Origin: Bufo bufo
Taxonomy: Eukaryota > Chordata > Amphibia > Anura > Bufonidae
DNA: 64,000 nucleotides
Direction of reading: 5' to 3'
Assembly: GCF_905171765.1 (NCBI RefSeq)
Contig: NC_053392.1
Coordinates: 37,394,956 to 37,458,955, forward strand
The notes under the pieces were generated by a model. The model worked only from the letters and a program-made list of their open reading frames with translations, was not told the DNA's origin and made no database searches. Positions 1-10,109 of this stretch are shown piece by piece (the first letter of the stretch is position 1; each line of letters starts with the position of its first letter). The translations under genes were made by a program, and so were the position numbers.

Positions 1-1461
1 ATAAACGTGAGCTTGTCCACATTGGCTGTGGACAGGCGGCTGCGCTTGTCTGTGATAACGCCCCCTGCCGTGCTAAACACACGTTCAGATAATACACTGG
101 CTGCAGGGCAGGCCAGCACCTTCAAGGCGTAAAGGGCAAGCTCATACCATGTGCCCAATTTGGGGACCCAGAAGTTGAAGGGGGCAGACCCGTCATTCAG
201 TATGTGTAGGAGTGTGCACACATACTGCTCCACCATGTTGGTGAAATGCTGCCTCCTGCTAAGACGTTCCATATCAGCTGGAGGTGCTGGTTGTTGTGGC
301 GTGCTGACAAAGCTTTCCCACATTTCGGCCATGCTAACCCTGCATTCTGAGGTGCTGGTGGTGCCCCAGCTGCGTTGGCGACCTCTTCTTCCTCCTCTGC
401 TTTCGCCTTGTGCTTCCACTGTCAGGTGGGAATGCCACCAGCAGCGCGTCTACCAGCGTGCGCTTGTACTCGCGCATCTTACGATCATGCTCCAGTGAGG
501 GAATTAAGAATGGTACGTTGTCCTTGTAACGGGGATCCAGCAGCGTGGCCACCCAGTAATCAGCACAAGTTAGAATGTGGGCAAGTCGTTGGTCGTTGTG
601 GAGACACTGCAGCATGTAATCGCTCATGTGTGCCAGGCTGCCCAGAGGCAACGAAAAGCTGTCCTCTGTGGGAGGTGTATCGTCTGTGTTCTCTGTATCC
701 CCCCAGCCACGCACCAGTGATGGCCATGAGCTTATCTGGGTGCCACCCTGCAGTGAACAAGGTTCCTCCTCCTGCATCTCCTCATCCTCCACCTCGTCAT
801 CCTCCAGAACTGTGCCCTGGCTGGACAATTGTGTACCTGGCGTTTGTGGGTGCAGGAACCCACCCGCCGAGCCACTTGTGAATGACTGGCCGGAATCCCT
901 ACAAAATAATCCCTCTTCTTCCTCCTTCTTCCTCCTCCTCCTGTGCCACATCCTCTTCATCATCATCGCCAGCAGCGTTTTTTCATGAGGCATAGAAGTG
1001 GGATAGTTACGATGAGAACACCGTTATCGGCACTGGTCATGTTGGTGGAGTACTCGAAACAGCGCAACAAGGAACACAGGTCTCGCATGGAGGCCCAGTC
1101 ATTGGTGGTGAAGTGGTGCTGTTCCGCAGAGCGACTCACCCGTGCGTGCTGCAGATAAAACTCCACTATCGCCTGCTGCTGCTCGCACAGTCTAGCCAGT
1201 ATGTGCAAGGTGGAGTTCCACCTTGTGGGCACGTCGCATATGAGGCTTTGAGCGGGAAGGCCGAAGTTATGCTGCAGCGCTGACAGGCAAGCAGCAGGGT
1301 GAGAACGCCGAAAGCGCGCACAGACGGCCTGCACTTTATGCAGCAGCTCTGACATATCGGGGTAATTTTTAAGGAGTCTCTGCACCACCAAATTCAGCAC
1401 ATGCACCAGGCAAGGGATATGCGTCAAACCGGCTAGTCCCAGAGCTGCTACGAGATTTCGC
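1..1461 (-). pseudogene. hAT-A transposase, C-terminal part (copy 1)
   Basis: Reads on the minus strand as two overlapping open stretches, about 1478-963 and 993-334, then in other frames to position 1. The upper stretch has the hAT-typical sequence DVPTRWNSTLHILARL (about 1245-1190), which keeps the conserved RW and is altered to SWNS in copy 2. An acidic Glu/Asp-rich linker follows (about 960-760), and then a segment resembling ADYWVATLLDPRYKDN (about 565-515), common in ZBED/hAT transposases. The end of the C-terminal dimerisation region is only partly readable at 1-160. Frameshifts near 980 and 340 make it non-functional. The family acts as a nuclear DNA-binding cut-and-paste enzyme. Confidence 0.8.
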
Positions 1462-2261
1462 CAGGGCCAGATTAACATAGGGGCTGATGGAGCTGCAGCT
1501 CCAGGCCCCTACCATAAAATAGGCCCATCCGCCAGCCAAAAGGCCGTCGGGAGGGTTAAAAGTCCTCTGCTGTACACAGCGCAGCGTCACATAGCACACA
1601 GACAATGCAGAGACGCTCATCTCACGCTGGCAGCAGGGAGCCTGAGGGAGGGACTCGGGAGGAGCGTAATATGATCCTAGAGTGGAAGCTGCTTCTGCCA
1701 GCCCCTCCCCTCCCCGCCCACCAACCAATCAGAGCTGAGGCAAGGCAAGCACTAGCAGCTCTGAGCCGTCTGAGTAGTACAGGGAGTCTTCACAGGTCCT
1801 GTAAGGGAACTGCACAGTGTAAAGTGTAGTTCCCAGGTTAGAACAGTGCATCTGCCTTGACCTGTGATGACATCATCTTCAGCATCACAGGTCCTGCAGA
1901 ATCTAGGAAAGGAACTGCACCAAAAATGGTGTAGTTCCTAGGTTTGAAAGGTACATCTGCCAGGACCTGTGATGACATCAACACAGGTCCTTCAACCCCT
2001 AACAGCAAGTATTAGAAGTTCACAATCAGCTCTGCATTGATCCATACAGACTGGAATGGAGTGGTAAGAGGAGGTCCTCCACTTTTCATCATTTACCTCC
2101 CCTCCATGCCCTGTTTTTACTCATTGCTCACTCATGTATAATACTTCAGACAGTTACAGTGACCACAACCTCATGTACTTCACACACACAGTGACTATAA
2201 TGCATAACTGACCACATATTTCTATAAACACTGCATCTACAGTATTATACCTTGTATGCCT

Positions 2262-2267
2262 CACATC

Positions 2268-2298
<31 letters not shown>

Positions 2299-2556
2299 TG
2301 CATATATTAAACAGTATTATAGATGCAATATGTACAGATATATAATATATATTGCAGTGTACTGATATGTGAGGTACAAGGTATAATATATGCAGTGTGT
2401 ATAGATATATTGTATATACAGCAGTGTACTGATATGTTAGGTACGAGGTATAATAGATGGTGTGTACAGGTATATTGTATATACAGTATTGGATTGATAT
2501 GTGAGGTACGAGCTGTAATTTATACCTCACATATCAATACACTGCTGTATATACTA
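2262..2556. repeat. TA/CA microsatellite plus AT-rich minisatellite (~70 bp period)
   Basis: A short (ta)n(ca)n run at about 2268-2300 is followed by about three degenerate units built around 'tactgatatgtgaggtac' and 'tataatatatgcagtgtg'. The last part is inverted relative to the first (tacctcacatatcaata at about 2521-2537). Open frames across it are by-products of low complexity. Confidence 0.75.
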
Positions 2557-2766
2557 CAGGGAGTGCAGAATTATTAGGCAAATGAGTATTTTGACCACAT
2601 CATCTTCTTTATGCATGTTGTCTTACTCTAAGCTGTATAGGCTCGAAAGCCTACTACCAATTAAGCATATTAGGTGATGTGCATCTCTGTAATGAGAAGA
2701 AGTGTGGTCTAATGACATCAACACCCTATGTTAGGTGTGCATATTTATTAGGCAACTTCCTTTCCT
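2557..2766 (+). mobile_element. Truncated Tc1/mariner 5' end (same family as 16425-17978)
   Basis: Begins CAGGGAGTGCAGAATTATTA after a TA dinucleotide (2555-2556). It matches about the first 210 bases of the complete element at 16425 almost base for base, then stops abruptly at 2766 where the foldback element begins. It carries the left inverted repeat and the untranslated leader but no transposase codons. Confidence 0.88.
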
Positions 2767-3355
2767 TAACCTGTCAGTCAAACAAATAAGGTGCCCAAGG
2801 GGATGTTAATGGGTGCAAGATGCCCGCCGCACCCACCGCCGTTCGTGCCCAGCGCCGCCTTTCCGGACTTCTGCACCGCCTCCTAATCCTCTGTGCCACC
2901 TCTCGCTCTCCCTCCCCCTTCTTCTGCTGTAAGATCTCGCGCTTGCGCACAGGGCTCTGCCTGATGCGCCCGTGCAGACTTCTCCATTTGGCTTCTTATA
3001 GCGAAGTGCGCATGCGCCGGCACTTCGCTCAACCCCTGTATGCGCGAGATCTTACAGCAGGTAGAGGGGGGAGGGAGGGAGAGCGAGAGGCGGCACAGAG
3101 GATTAGGAGGAGGCGCAGAAGTCCGGAAAGGCGGCGCTGGGCACGAACGGCGGCGGGTGCGGCGGACACCTTGCATTCATTAACATCCCCTTGGGCACCT
3201 TATTTGTTTGACTGACAGGTTAGTAAAAGCTGTTTTTTAGCTAAATAAGCCCGCAGATGACATTTAGAAGCCCACATTAGGAATCGTGAAGACGCCCTGA
3301 ACATCAGCATATTTTTAGCTGACAGGGGTGAAACCTGGTGACAGAATCCCTTTAA
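2767..3355. mobile_element. Foldback MITE with TTAA-type right end
   Basis: Two arms of roughly 210 bases (from 2767 rightward and from 3222 leftward) are inverted copies of each other, beginning TAACCTGTCAGTCAAACAAA. The arms meet near 2990 around a GC-rich core with the palindrome TGCGCATGCGCC at about 3008. A tail to 3355 ends GGTGACAGAATCCCTTTAA, the terminus of a TTAA-flanked MITE group seen elsewhere in the window. The matching left terminus is missing, so the element is truncated against the Tc1 fragment. TTAA flanks suggest piggyBac-type mobilisation; this is inference. Confidence 0.75.
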
Positions 3356-3361
3356 TGTGTT

Positions 3362-3600
3362 ATGTTATTTAGACACAGCTTTCAGCATGCTTAGCCAGCC
3401 TTCTATCTGACTGGCTAAGCATGCTGAGTGCTGTGTCCATAAATCATAACACAGCTCTATGAAAATTACTGTTTCTAGCTGCTGTTGTCCACAGTCCACA
3501 GCAGCTAGAAAACAGTAATCTTCATAGTCATGTTAAATGATCACTATAGTGCCAGGAAAACAAAGCAGTTTTCCTGACACTATAGTGCCCTGAGGGTGCC
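3362..3600. repeat. Series of consecutive hairpins
   Basis: Inverted repeats lie in a row: gtgttatg..agcatgcttagccag pairing with ctggctaagcatgct..cataacac (3358-3452); ttactgtttctagctgctgt pairing with acagcagctagaaaacagtaa (about 3467-3518); cactatagtgccaggaaaac pairing with gttttcctgacactatagtg (about 3542-3588); and a short ctgaggg/ccctcag stem after that. No gene is visible between 3356 and 3797. Confidence 0.75.
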
Positions 3601-3805
3601 CCACCCTCAGAGTCCCCCTCCCGTGGTCCCCCTCCATGTTGCCAAGATAGACGCCAAATGAAGGGGTAGTTGCAGGAACAAAATACTTTAATGGTATCGA
3701 TAAAATATATATGTAATTAAGACACTGAGTGCAGTTCCATAAAAAGGCCCAGCAAAATCCTCAGCACCAGGCCCATGATGCTCTTAATCCGGCCCTGGAT
3801 TTCGC

Positions 3806-4983
3806 CCATTATCGCACACTACCAGGCCGGGCTTGAGGCTCACTGGCACCAACCACTCATCGGTCTGTTGTTCAAAGCCAGTTCATAGCTCCTGCGCGGT
3901 GTGGGGTTTGTCCCCCAAACAGATACGTTTTAAAACTGCCTGCTGTCGTTCACCCTTGGCTGTGCTGAAGTTGGTGGTGAAGGTGTTACGCTGACCGGAT
4001 GAGGAGCCGGTAGAGGATGAGGAAGCAGAGTAGGAGGAGGAAGCAACAGGAGGCAAACTGAAGCGCCCTGCAATCCTCGGTGGTGGAAGGTCATGCGACA
4101 AACTGCTATCCCCCTCAGGCTCAGCCGCCACTGCATTTACCCGGTCTGCTGTTATGGAGATATAACATCCCTGACCATGCTTACTGGTCCACGTATCCAT
4201 AGTGAGGTGCACCATGCCACAAACCTGATTTTATTCCCCACTTGGTTGTGCAGGGAAGGGATGGCTCGCCTGGAAAAGTAGTGGTGGCTGGGCACGACAT
4301 ACTGTGGGACAGCCACCGCCATAAGGACTTTAAAACTCTCCGTCTCCACCAGACGGAATGACAGCATTTCAAAGGCCAGTAATTTAGAAAGGCTGGCATT
4401 CTGGGCCAGGGATCGCGGGTGGGAAGGGGGGTACTTCCTTTTACGCTCCAGTGTTTTGGAGATGTAGAGCTGTACGCTTCCGTGGGACATTGTGAAGATG
4501 CTTGGTGACCCAGATGGTGGTGTTGCTGGCAGATCCTCTGTTTGCGGGGTGGCAGGTGGCACTGTCACGCCAGAGGTAGATGAAGAGGCTGCGACTGCAG
4601 CAGAAGAGGAAGCAGGAAGAGCCAAAGACCTTTCTTTTTGAGGTGTCTACTCCACTGCAGCTCGTGCTTTGCACTTAAATGCCTGGTCATGAAGGTTGTG
4701 CTCAGGTTGAGAACGTTTATGCCTCGCTGTCTAGGGGATGGCCACTCCGCTTTTGCACCCTGCTCTCTCTGTGCTGTGCTGGTGGCTCTGTGCGACCACC
4801 GCCTCTTCCTCCGAACTACACAGGTCACTCGCATGACCTTGATTCTATGTGGGGTCGAGGACCTCATCGTCTTCCACATCATCTTCCACCCAGTCTTCAC
4901 CCCTGCCCTCCTTGTCGGTCTGCACACTTTCGAATAAGTGGTTGGGCATCGTGCACTCAATCTCTTCCACTTCTGGGGCAGGC
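3806..4983 (-). pseudogene. hAT-A transposase, N-terminal part (copy 1)
   Basis: Continuation of the copy 1 transposase on the far side of the 1462-3797 insertion. On the minus strand it shows the second half of a BED-type zinc finger, MTRHLSAKHELQW (about 4700-4660), then a Ser/Ala-rich low-complexity segment and SFRLVE-type sequence near 4370-4330. Relative to copy 2 about 130 bases are missing near 4732 (matching about 20432-20580), which removes the half of the BED finger that carries its paired cysteines. Several frame changes exist. The 5' part upstream of 4984 has been replaced by a MITE fragment, so the start codon seen in copy 2 is absent. Confidence 0.78.
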
Positions 4984-5357
4984 GCAGTGGACACTGTAGT
5001 CTGCGCCCGTGCGGACTACTGGCACTGGCTTCAACGAGTCAACTGCGCATGCGCCGGCTCCCTCTGTGCGAGATTACAACACTGAATAGAACTGACGTCA
5101 GGGTTAGTGGAGTGAATATATTAAGTGGTAGGCGGTGCTGGGCTTCGGATCGATGGGCGCGGCTGGGCTCCAACATATCGTGGGACAACCCCTTTGGCTC
5201 CTGACAGAGGTGATTTACATATCAATAAGATCGGTTTTTATAAGAATCTAACACACACAGAGCATAAACAGTGGGATCATTTTAAACGCTGCATGGAGAC
5301 AAATGGGCACATATAAATATCGCTATATCGTTAATCCTGGTGACAGAATCCCTTTAA
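4984..5357. mobile_element. TTAA-type foldback MITE fragment inside hAT-A copy 1
   Basis: Similarity to hAT-A copy 2 stops at about 4984 and resumes as subterminal repeat after TTAA (5354-5357). The right end reads GGTGACAGAATCCCTTTAA, as at 3355. The GC-rich left portion includes the palindrome TGCGCATGCGCC at about 5044 and looks like half of a foldback core. The left terminus is missing, so deletion of hAT sequence accompanied or followed this insertion. Confidence 0.65.
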
Positions 5358-6140
5358 GTTTTTTGCCCAAAATGGCTGTTTTTGAAATAACAGAATAGAA
5401 CCACAGTATCTAAAGTGTGTATCTCACACGTACAGATCCAGACTAGGCCGCAATTTAATTTTTTTGCCCAAAATTGTTGTTTTTCAAATAACAGAATAGA
5501 ACCACAGTATCTAAAGTGTGTGTATCTCACAATGACATATGCAGTAAAGGCTGCAAAATTAAGTTTTTTGCCCAAAATGGGTGTTTGTTTAATAACAGAA
5601 TATGACAGCAGTATATAACCCTTGAATTTCACACGTGCAGATGCAGCAAGGGCTGTAAAATTGTGTATTTTGCCCAAAAAGGGTGTTTTATTAGTAGCAG
5701 AATATAACCACAGTATCTAAAGTGTGTATTTCACATGTACAGATCCAGACTAGGCCGCAATTTAAGTTTTTTGCCCAAAATGGCTGTTTTTGAAATAACA
5801 GAATAGAACCACAGTATGTAAAGGGTGTATCTCAAAATGACATATGCAGCAAGGGCTGCAATATTAAGTATTTTTCAAAAAAAAGGGTGTTTTTTTACTA
5901 ACAGAATATGACAGCAGTATATAACGCTTGAATTTCACACGTGCAGATGCAGCAAGGGCTGTAAAATAGTGTATTTTGCCCAAAAAAGGTGTTTTTAAAA
6001 ACCCAGAAAATTATAGCTGTTTTTCTAGCTTAAATTGTACACTGACTAATGCTGCAAAGGCACCAGATGTTGTATATTGCCAAAAAGGGTGTTTTTTTAC
6101 AACCAGATTATTATTGCAGTATTTCAAGCTTGGATTTGAA
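5358..6140. repeat. Subterminal minisatellite of hAT-A copy 1 (~103 bp period)
   Basis: About six to seven degenerate units, each with 'ttttgcccaaaatgg', 'aataacagaatagaacc', 'acagtatctaaagtg' and 'tgcagcaagggctg'-like blocks. The block recurs near 5363, 5466, 5571, 5672 and 5773, then more diverged to 6140. It occupies the place held in copy 2 by the much longer array at 21360-26750, and shares short words with it (gcacaaaatggctg, atctcacacg). Confidence 0.8.
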
Positions 6141-6680
6141 TGTCACAAAAGCTCAGATGAAGTGCTGGTGCACTGAGCTTGCATAAAATGGCCACCGCCG
6201 CCCACCTAACTAACAGACGAATAAAGGTTATTTTTCTCTGTCACTGGGCTAAGGGCAGGGTAAAAAGATTGTGCACTGCACCCACACAACTAAATCTAGG
6301 TAGATCGCTGAGTTCAATTGCAGTTCTGATAACAGATTCTGTCCTATTCTCTCCCTCACAGCAGCAGCATCCTCTCCCTACACTAAGCACAGCAGAGTGA
6401 CGTGCAGCACTACGGCACTCCAGCTTATATAGAGGCTGGGTCACATGCTGCACTGGCCAATCACAGCCATGCCATTAGTAGGCATGGCTGTGATGGCTTC
6501 TAAGGTCACACCGTTAAACGCTTGTAGATTGGCTGCTCTGCAGCCTTTCAAAAAGCGCCAAGAAATCGCCGAACAACGAACCCGAACTTTTACTGAAATG
6601 TTCGGGTTCGGGTCCGGGGTCCAAAAATTCTCAAGTTCGGTACGAACCCGAACTTTACAGTTCGGGTTCGCTCAACCCTA
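6141..6680. repeat. hAT-A subterminal region and terminal inverted repeat (copy 1)
   Basis: Unique subterminal sequence shared with 27110-27649 in copy 2, including 'gtgctggtgcactgag' and 'ccagcttatatagag'. Near the end are clustered GTTCGGGTTCG and CGAACCCGAAC words, direct and inverted, typical of transposase-binding subterminal repeats. The element ends CTCAACCCTA at 6680. No gene was seen. Confidence 0.75.
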
Positions 6681-7377
6681 GTGTTTATTTATACCATGGA
6701 AAGTCAACAGAACAAAAAACATTCACCTTGTCAGCGGTTTTGTCAGCAGCAGTCCACAACAAGCTTTAGGGGCCTGCTTCCCAGCAATGCGGCTCTTAGC
6801 ACTTTAGCACGCCACAAATCCTTAAATCTCAAAACACAGAGATTCCACAGGTTCCCTGTCAGATGAAGGATAATCCACTACACCCGACAGTGCTGCCTGT
6901 GCTTTTGAATCCCAAACCAAGACCCAGCTTGGAGCGTGGGGAGAAGCCACCCACCCAGCACTTTGGCTACTCCCAGTAAGAGACGTCCCGGATCGGCTTT
7001 GCAGCCATACTAAACAGCAAACAATGTCAATCAGCACTAGCTGCCACTGACACTTGGAACTACCAGCTCTTACCTCACCGAGGCCAGGTACCTCGGTGAC
7101 ACATACCTTCCGTCAATGACGTTGCGCCTTCCTACATAGAGTACATGGTGGTACCTATACTCCTTGCAATAAACAAAAGTCCCAACTGGTCCTACTTCAT
7201 TCAGGGTGTCGCTGGTGTCGGCAGGATGTCTGCAGGATCCGGAACAAGGTCACTGTGGGGATAGAGAAAAAAGAATAATCATATAAGCAAGGGATGGTGA
7301 CTGTACCTGGTAAATACCTACAAGGGGGTGCTGTGCTGGCACTGTAAGACTGAGCCATCCCAATGTATACCAGGTTC
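6681..7377. other. Unclassified, no gene recognised
   Basis: About 700 bases without a convincing coding frame or recognisable repeat end. A short palindromic element ccgaggccaggtacctcggt lies near 7080. It could be the remnant of an LTR or of older transposon sequence; nothing decides this. Confidence 0.4.
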
Positions 7378-7385
7378 ATCTAGGG

Positions 7386-7709
7386 CAGTGATGGTGAACC
7401 TTTTAGAGACTGAGTGCCCAAACTTCAACCCAAAGCCTACTTATTTATCACAAAGTGCCAACACAGTAATTTAACCTGAATTCTACAGTCAAACATAGTA
7501 TATCTTCCATGTACTCTATCATTTAGCTATAATAGCCTGCTACACTCAGTGCGCTGCCTGTGCTGTTCATAGCGAGCCCTGCGCTAATGAAGGGCAGGAA
7601 AAATCTAAGTCATATTAGTGTGCCATAGACTTTTTCCAGGGTACGGGTGCCCACAGAGAGGGCTCCGAGTGCCGCCTCTGGCACCCATGCCATAGGTTCG
7701 CCAACACTG
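7386..7709. mobile_element. Short non-autonomous hAT (324 bp) with 8-bp TSD
   Basis: Starts CAGTGATGGTGAACCTT and ends as the inverse of CAGTGTTGGCGAACCTATGG. The flanks are identical octamers atctaggg at 7378-7385 and 7710-7717. There is no coding capacity. The termini resemble the widespread Charlie-like MITE type. Confidence 0.92.
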
Positions 7710-7739
7710 ATCTAGGGTATTTCCCCTTTGAGCTACCAC

Positions 7740-8400
7740 ACAGTACTAATACCCACACTGTGCCCCCTCCCCTCACAGTAATTATGCCCACATTGTGGCC
7801 CCTTCACAGTACCTATACTGTATCATCCTTGTGGCCCCTCACTGTAGTTATGCCCACTTTTGTGCCCCCTCACAGCAGTTATGCCCATCTTTGTGCCCCT
7901 TCACAGTAGTTATATACTCCTTGTGGCCCCTCCCTGTAGTTATGCCCACCTTTGTGCCCCTTTACAGTAGTTATGCCTACTTTTGTGCTTCTTGACAGTA
8001 GTTATGCCCACCTTTGTATCCATCACAGTAGTTATGCTTATCTTTGTGCCCCTTCACAGTAGTTATATCCTGCTTGTGGCCCCTCACTGTAGTTATGCCC
8101 ACCTTTGTGCCCCTTCAGAGTAGTTATGCCCATCTTTGTGTCAGCTTACATTAGTTATGCCCACCTTTGTGACCGTCACATTAGTTATGCCCACTTTTGT
8201 GCCCCTTCACAGTAGTTATGTCCTCCTTTGTGCCCCCTTACAGTAGTATGCCCACCTTTGTGCCCCTTACAATAGCTATACACATCTTTATGCCCCTCAC
8301 AGTAGGTATGCCCAAATTGTACCTCCTCACTGTAGTTATGCCCACTTTTGTGCCCGATCACAGAATTATTTCCTCCTTGTGGCCCCCAATGCCCTCTCCA
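7740..8400. repeat. Degenerate minisatellite, ~33-36 bp period
   Basis: Roughly 18-19 units of the form 'cacagtagttatgcccac' followed by 'ctttgtgcccc'. Unit length varies by a few bases and drift is high, which suggests an old array. Open frames across it simply repeat the unit. Confidence 0.85.
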
Positions 8401-8650
8401 GCTACATCAAAGAAAAAATATACTTACCTGCTTCTCTGAGACCGGCAGAACAGTGCCAGAACTATTCAAACGAACTGCCGGTAGAATGTCGCCTGCCTGT
8501 ACTGGGCACCATGCCCCTGCTATACTGATCCTTAGTTACATCTTGTATTATACTCCAGCTGCACTCAGTAGTCTTTTGTTGGAGTCACTGTGTACATACA
8601 TTACATTACTTATACTGTACAGATCCTAAGTTATATCCTACATTATACTC
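8401..8650. repeat. Short tandem block with 'cattatactcc' motif
   Basis: Two related segments carry tagttacatcttgtattata followed by ctcc (about 8532) and a diverged copy ending cctacattatactcc (about 8648), separated by a 'gtcactgtgtacatacattac' segment of about 20 bases. It is probably the edge of a dispersed minisatellite. No gene was seen. Confidence 0.5.
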
Positions 8651-9264
8651 CATAGTAAGGATAAGCGCACCAGGTTTGGTCCGAACTTTGTTATTTTTCT
8701 GAGAATACAAACCCAAATTTTATTTTTTTCAGGTTTATTTCAGACAAAGCCACTAAAACAGTGCATAGTGCCAGTTTAGTGCACATGGCAGGAAAACACA
8801 CTAGGGAGGAGGAAGAAGGGGTCTCACATGACCCTGAGAGGAAGTGGGAGACTTGCCCTGATTGACTCACAGTCCAACAGACAGCCTGGATGAGCCAATC
8901 ATTGCTGCAGCAGGCAGGGAGATGCCTAGCAGAACGAGCACAATGTCATTCTGTGTTGGGCTGTGAATGAGGGTGGTTGTGTCTTACAAAGTCTGCCAGA
9001 AAAAAAACATCTTAGGGAGTCAGGGACATTGAAAAATCAATCGGAGAGAGTTAGAAATCAATCAAGCTTGTATTCTACTGCCAGGGACAGTGAAGGGAAA
9101 GGCTAAGATTCAGGGGCGTAACTAGAAATGCATGGACCCCATAGCAAAAAAAAATTATGGCCCCCCCCCCCATAACAGTGTCCCTGACAGTGACTGACCC
9201 CCAACAGGGGGTGGAGGCCGACAACTATTGTAAGACGGACCCCGCGTTCCTTATGTAAGTGAGC

Positions 9265-9950
9265 TTAAAGGGAACCTGTCACCAAAAAAAATCACTTATT
9301 AAGCTCTTAATAGTACCTTATAGTGCTGCATAGTAGTTTCCTAATGCACTTTTTCTTCATTTAGCCTCCTTGAGAAATCAATGTTTTATTCAGCCGCTGC
9401 CCCCTGCTTCAAGTCAGGTTTGAAGTCAATGGGGCAGCGGCCTAGGCGTCTCCAATCCTGCTCTCCCCGCCGCCTTTATTGACACGCCGCATCTCAGTGC
9501 CGGGACCGCGCTCCCAGCCCGCATGCGCAGTAAAGGGCTGCTGTATCCTGTAGCACGTTCCCGGCTCCGGCTCGTACACTCAGCCGGCTTCAGTTTCGCT
9601 ACTGCGCATGCGCCCGCCAGCCTTACATACTAGCGCAGTTACAGAAGATGCTGGGCGCATGCGCAGTAGCGAAACTGAAGCCGGCTGAGTGTACGAGCCG
9701 GAGCCGGGATCGCGCTACAGCAGCCCTTTACTGCGCATGCGGGCTGGGAGCGCGGTCCCGGCACTGAGATCCGGCATGTCAATAAAGGCGGCGGGGAGAG
9801 CAGCATTGGAGACGCCTAGGCCGCTGCCCCCTTGACTTCAAACCTGACTTGAAGCAGGAGGCAGCGGCTGAATAAAACATTGATTTCTCAAGGAGGCTAA
9901 ATGAAGAAAAAGTGCATTAGGAAACTACTATGCAGCACTATAAGGTACTA
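9265..9950. mobile_element. TTAA-flanked foldback MITE with long inverted arms
   Basis: Starts TTAAAGGGAACCTGTCACC at 9265. Arms of about 300-350 bases pair across a centre near 9640, for example 'tgcagcactataagg' on the right with 'ccttatagtgctgca' on the left. The arms contain repeated TGCGCATGCG palindromes at about 9522, 9603, 9656 and 9729. The right arm stops short of the terminus at about 9950, where an inverted duplication begins. It carries no coding sequence and is probably mobilised in trans by a piggyBac-type enzyme (inference from TTAA). Confidence 0.82.
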
Positions 9951-10109
9951 CATACTAGTACATACTTTGCACAAGTTTATTATTTACAACTTAAAGGGAA
10001 CCTGTCACCAAAAAAAAATCGCTTATTAAGCTGTTAATAGTATTTTTTGGTGACAGGTTCCCTTTAAGTTGTAAATAATAAACTTGTGCAAAGTATGTAC
10101 TAGTATGTA
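9949..10109. repeat. Inverted duplication of the MITE end plus its flank
   Basis: 9949-10009 is the inverted copy of 10049-10109. It includes 19 bases of the TTAA terminus (TTAAAGGGAACCTGTCACC at 9991, and its inverse ending at 10067) and about 42 bases of non-element flank (from catactagtacatactttg on the left). The spacer 10010-10048 is MITE sequence. Confidence 0.88.

Larger units (their letters stand above)
1462..3797. mobile_element. Non-autonomous hAT-type insertion, 2336 bp, 8-bp TSD
   Basis: Ends are near-perfect inverted repeats: it starts CAGGGCCAGATTAACAT and ends with the reverse complement of CAGGGCCGGATTAAGAGCAT. It is flanked by identical 8-bp duplications gatttcgc at 1454-1461 and 3798-3805, the hallmark of hAT integration. 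The uninterrupted site is visible in hAT-A copy 2 near 19530 (cgagatttcgcccatt). No transposase was seen inside. The interior is a patchwork: a microsatellite and minisatellite (2262-2556), a Tc1 5' fragment (2557-2766), a foldback MITE (2767-3355) and a hairpin series (3362-3600). Confidence 0.9.
1..6680 (-). mobile_element. hAT-A element, copy 1 (left end outside window)
   Basis: Large hAT-superfamily DNA transposon whose transposase reads on the minus strand. The end at about 6640-6680 finishes ..TTCGCTCAACCCTA and matches the end of the full copy at 27649. The body runs colinear with copy 2 (18048-27649): transposase C-terminus first, then the N-terminal half, a tandem array and a unique subterminal stretch. 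It has been disrupted by a 2336-bp insertion (1462-3797) and by replacement of the transposase 5' part with a foldback MITE fragment (4984-5357). Superfamily assignment rests on the BED-type finger, the hAT dimerisation region and the 8-bp target duplication of copy 2. The putative target duplication here would start at 6681 (gtgtttat), but its partner is outside the window. Confidence 0.85.

Noticed and set aside
2820..3215. Plus-strand 131-codon Arg-rich frame and its minus-strand shadow
   Set aside because: Both lie in the arms of a foldback MITE, so the two strands encode near-mirror reading frames; GC-rich palindromic DNA gives long frames by chance.
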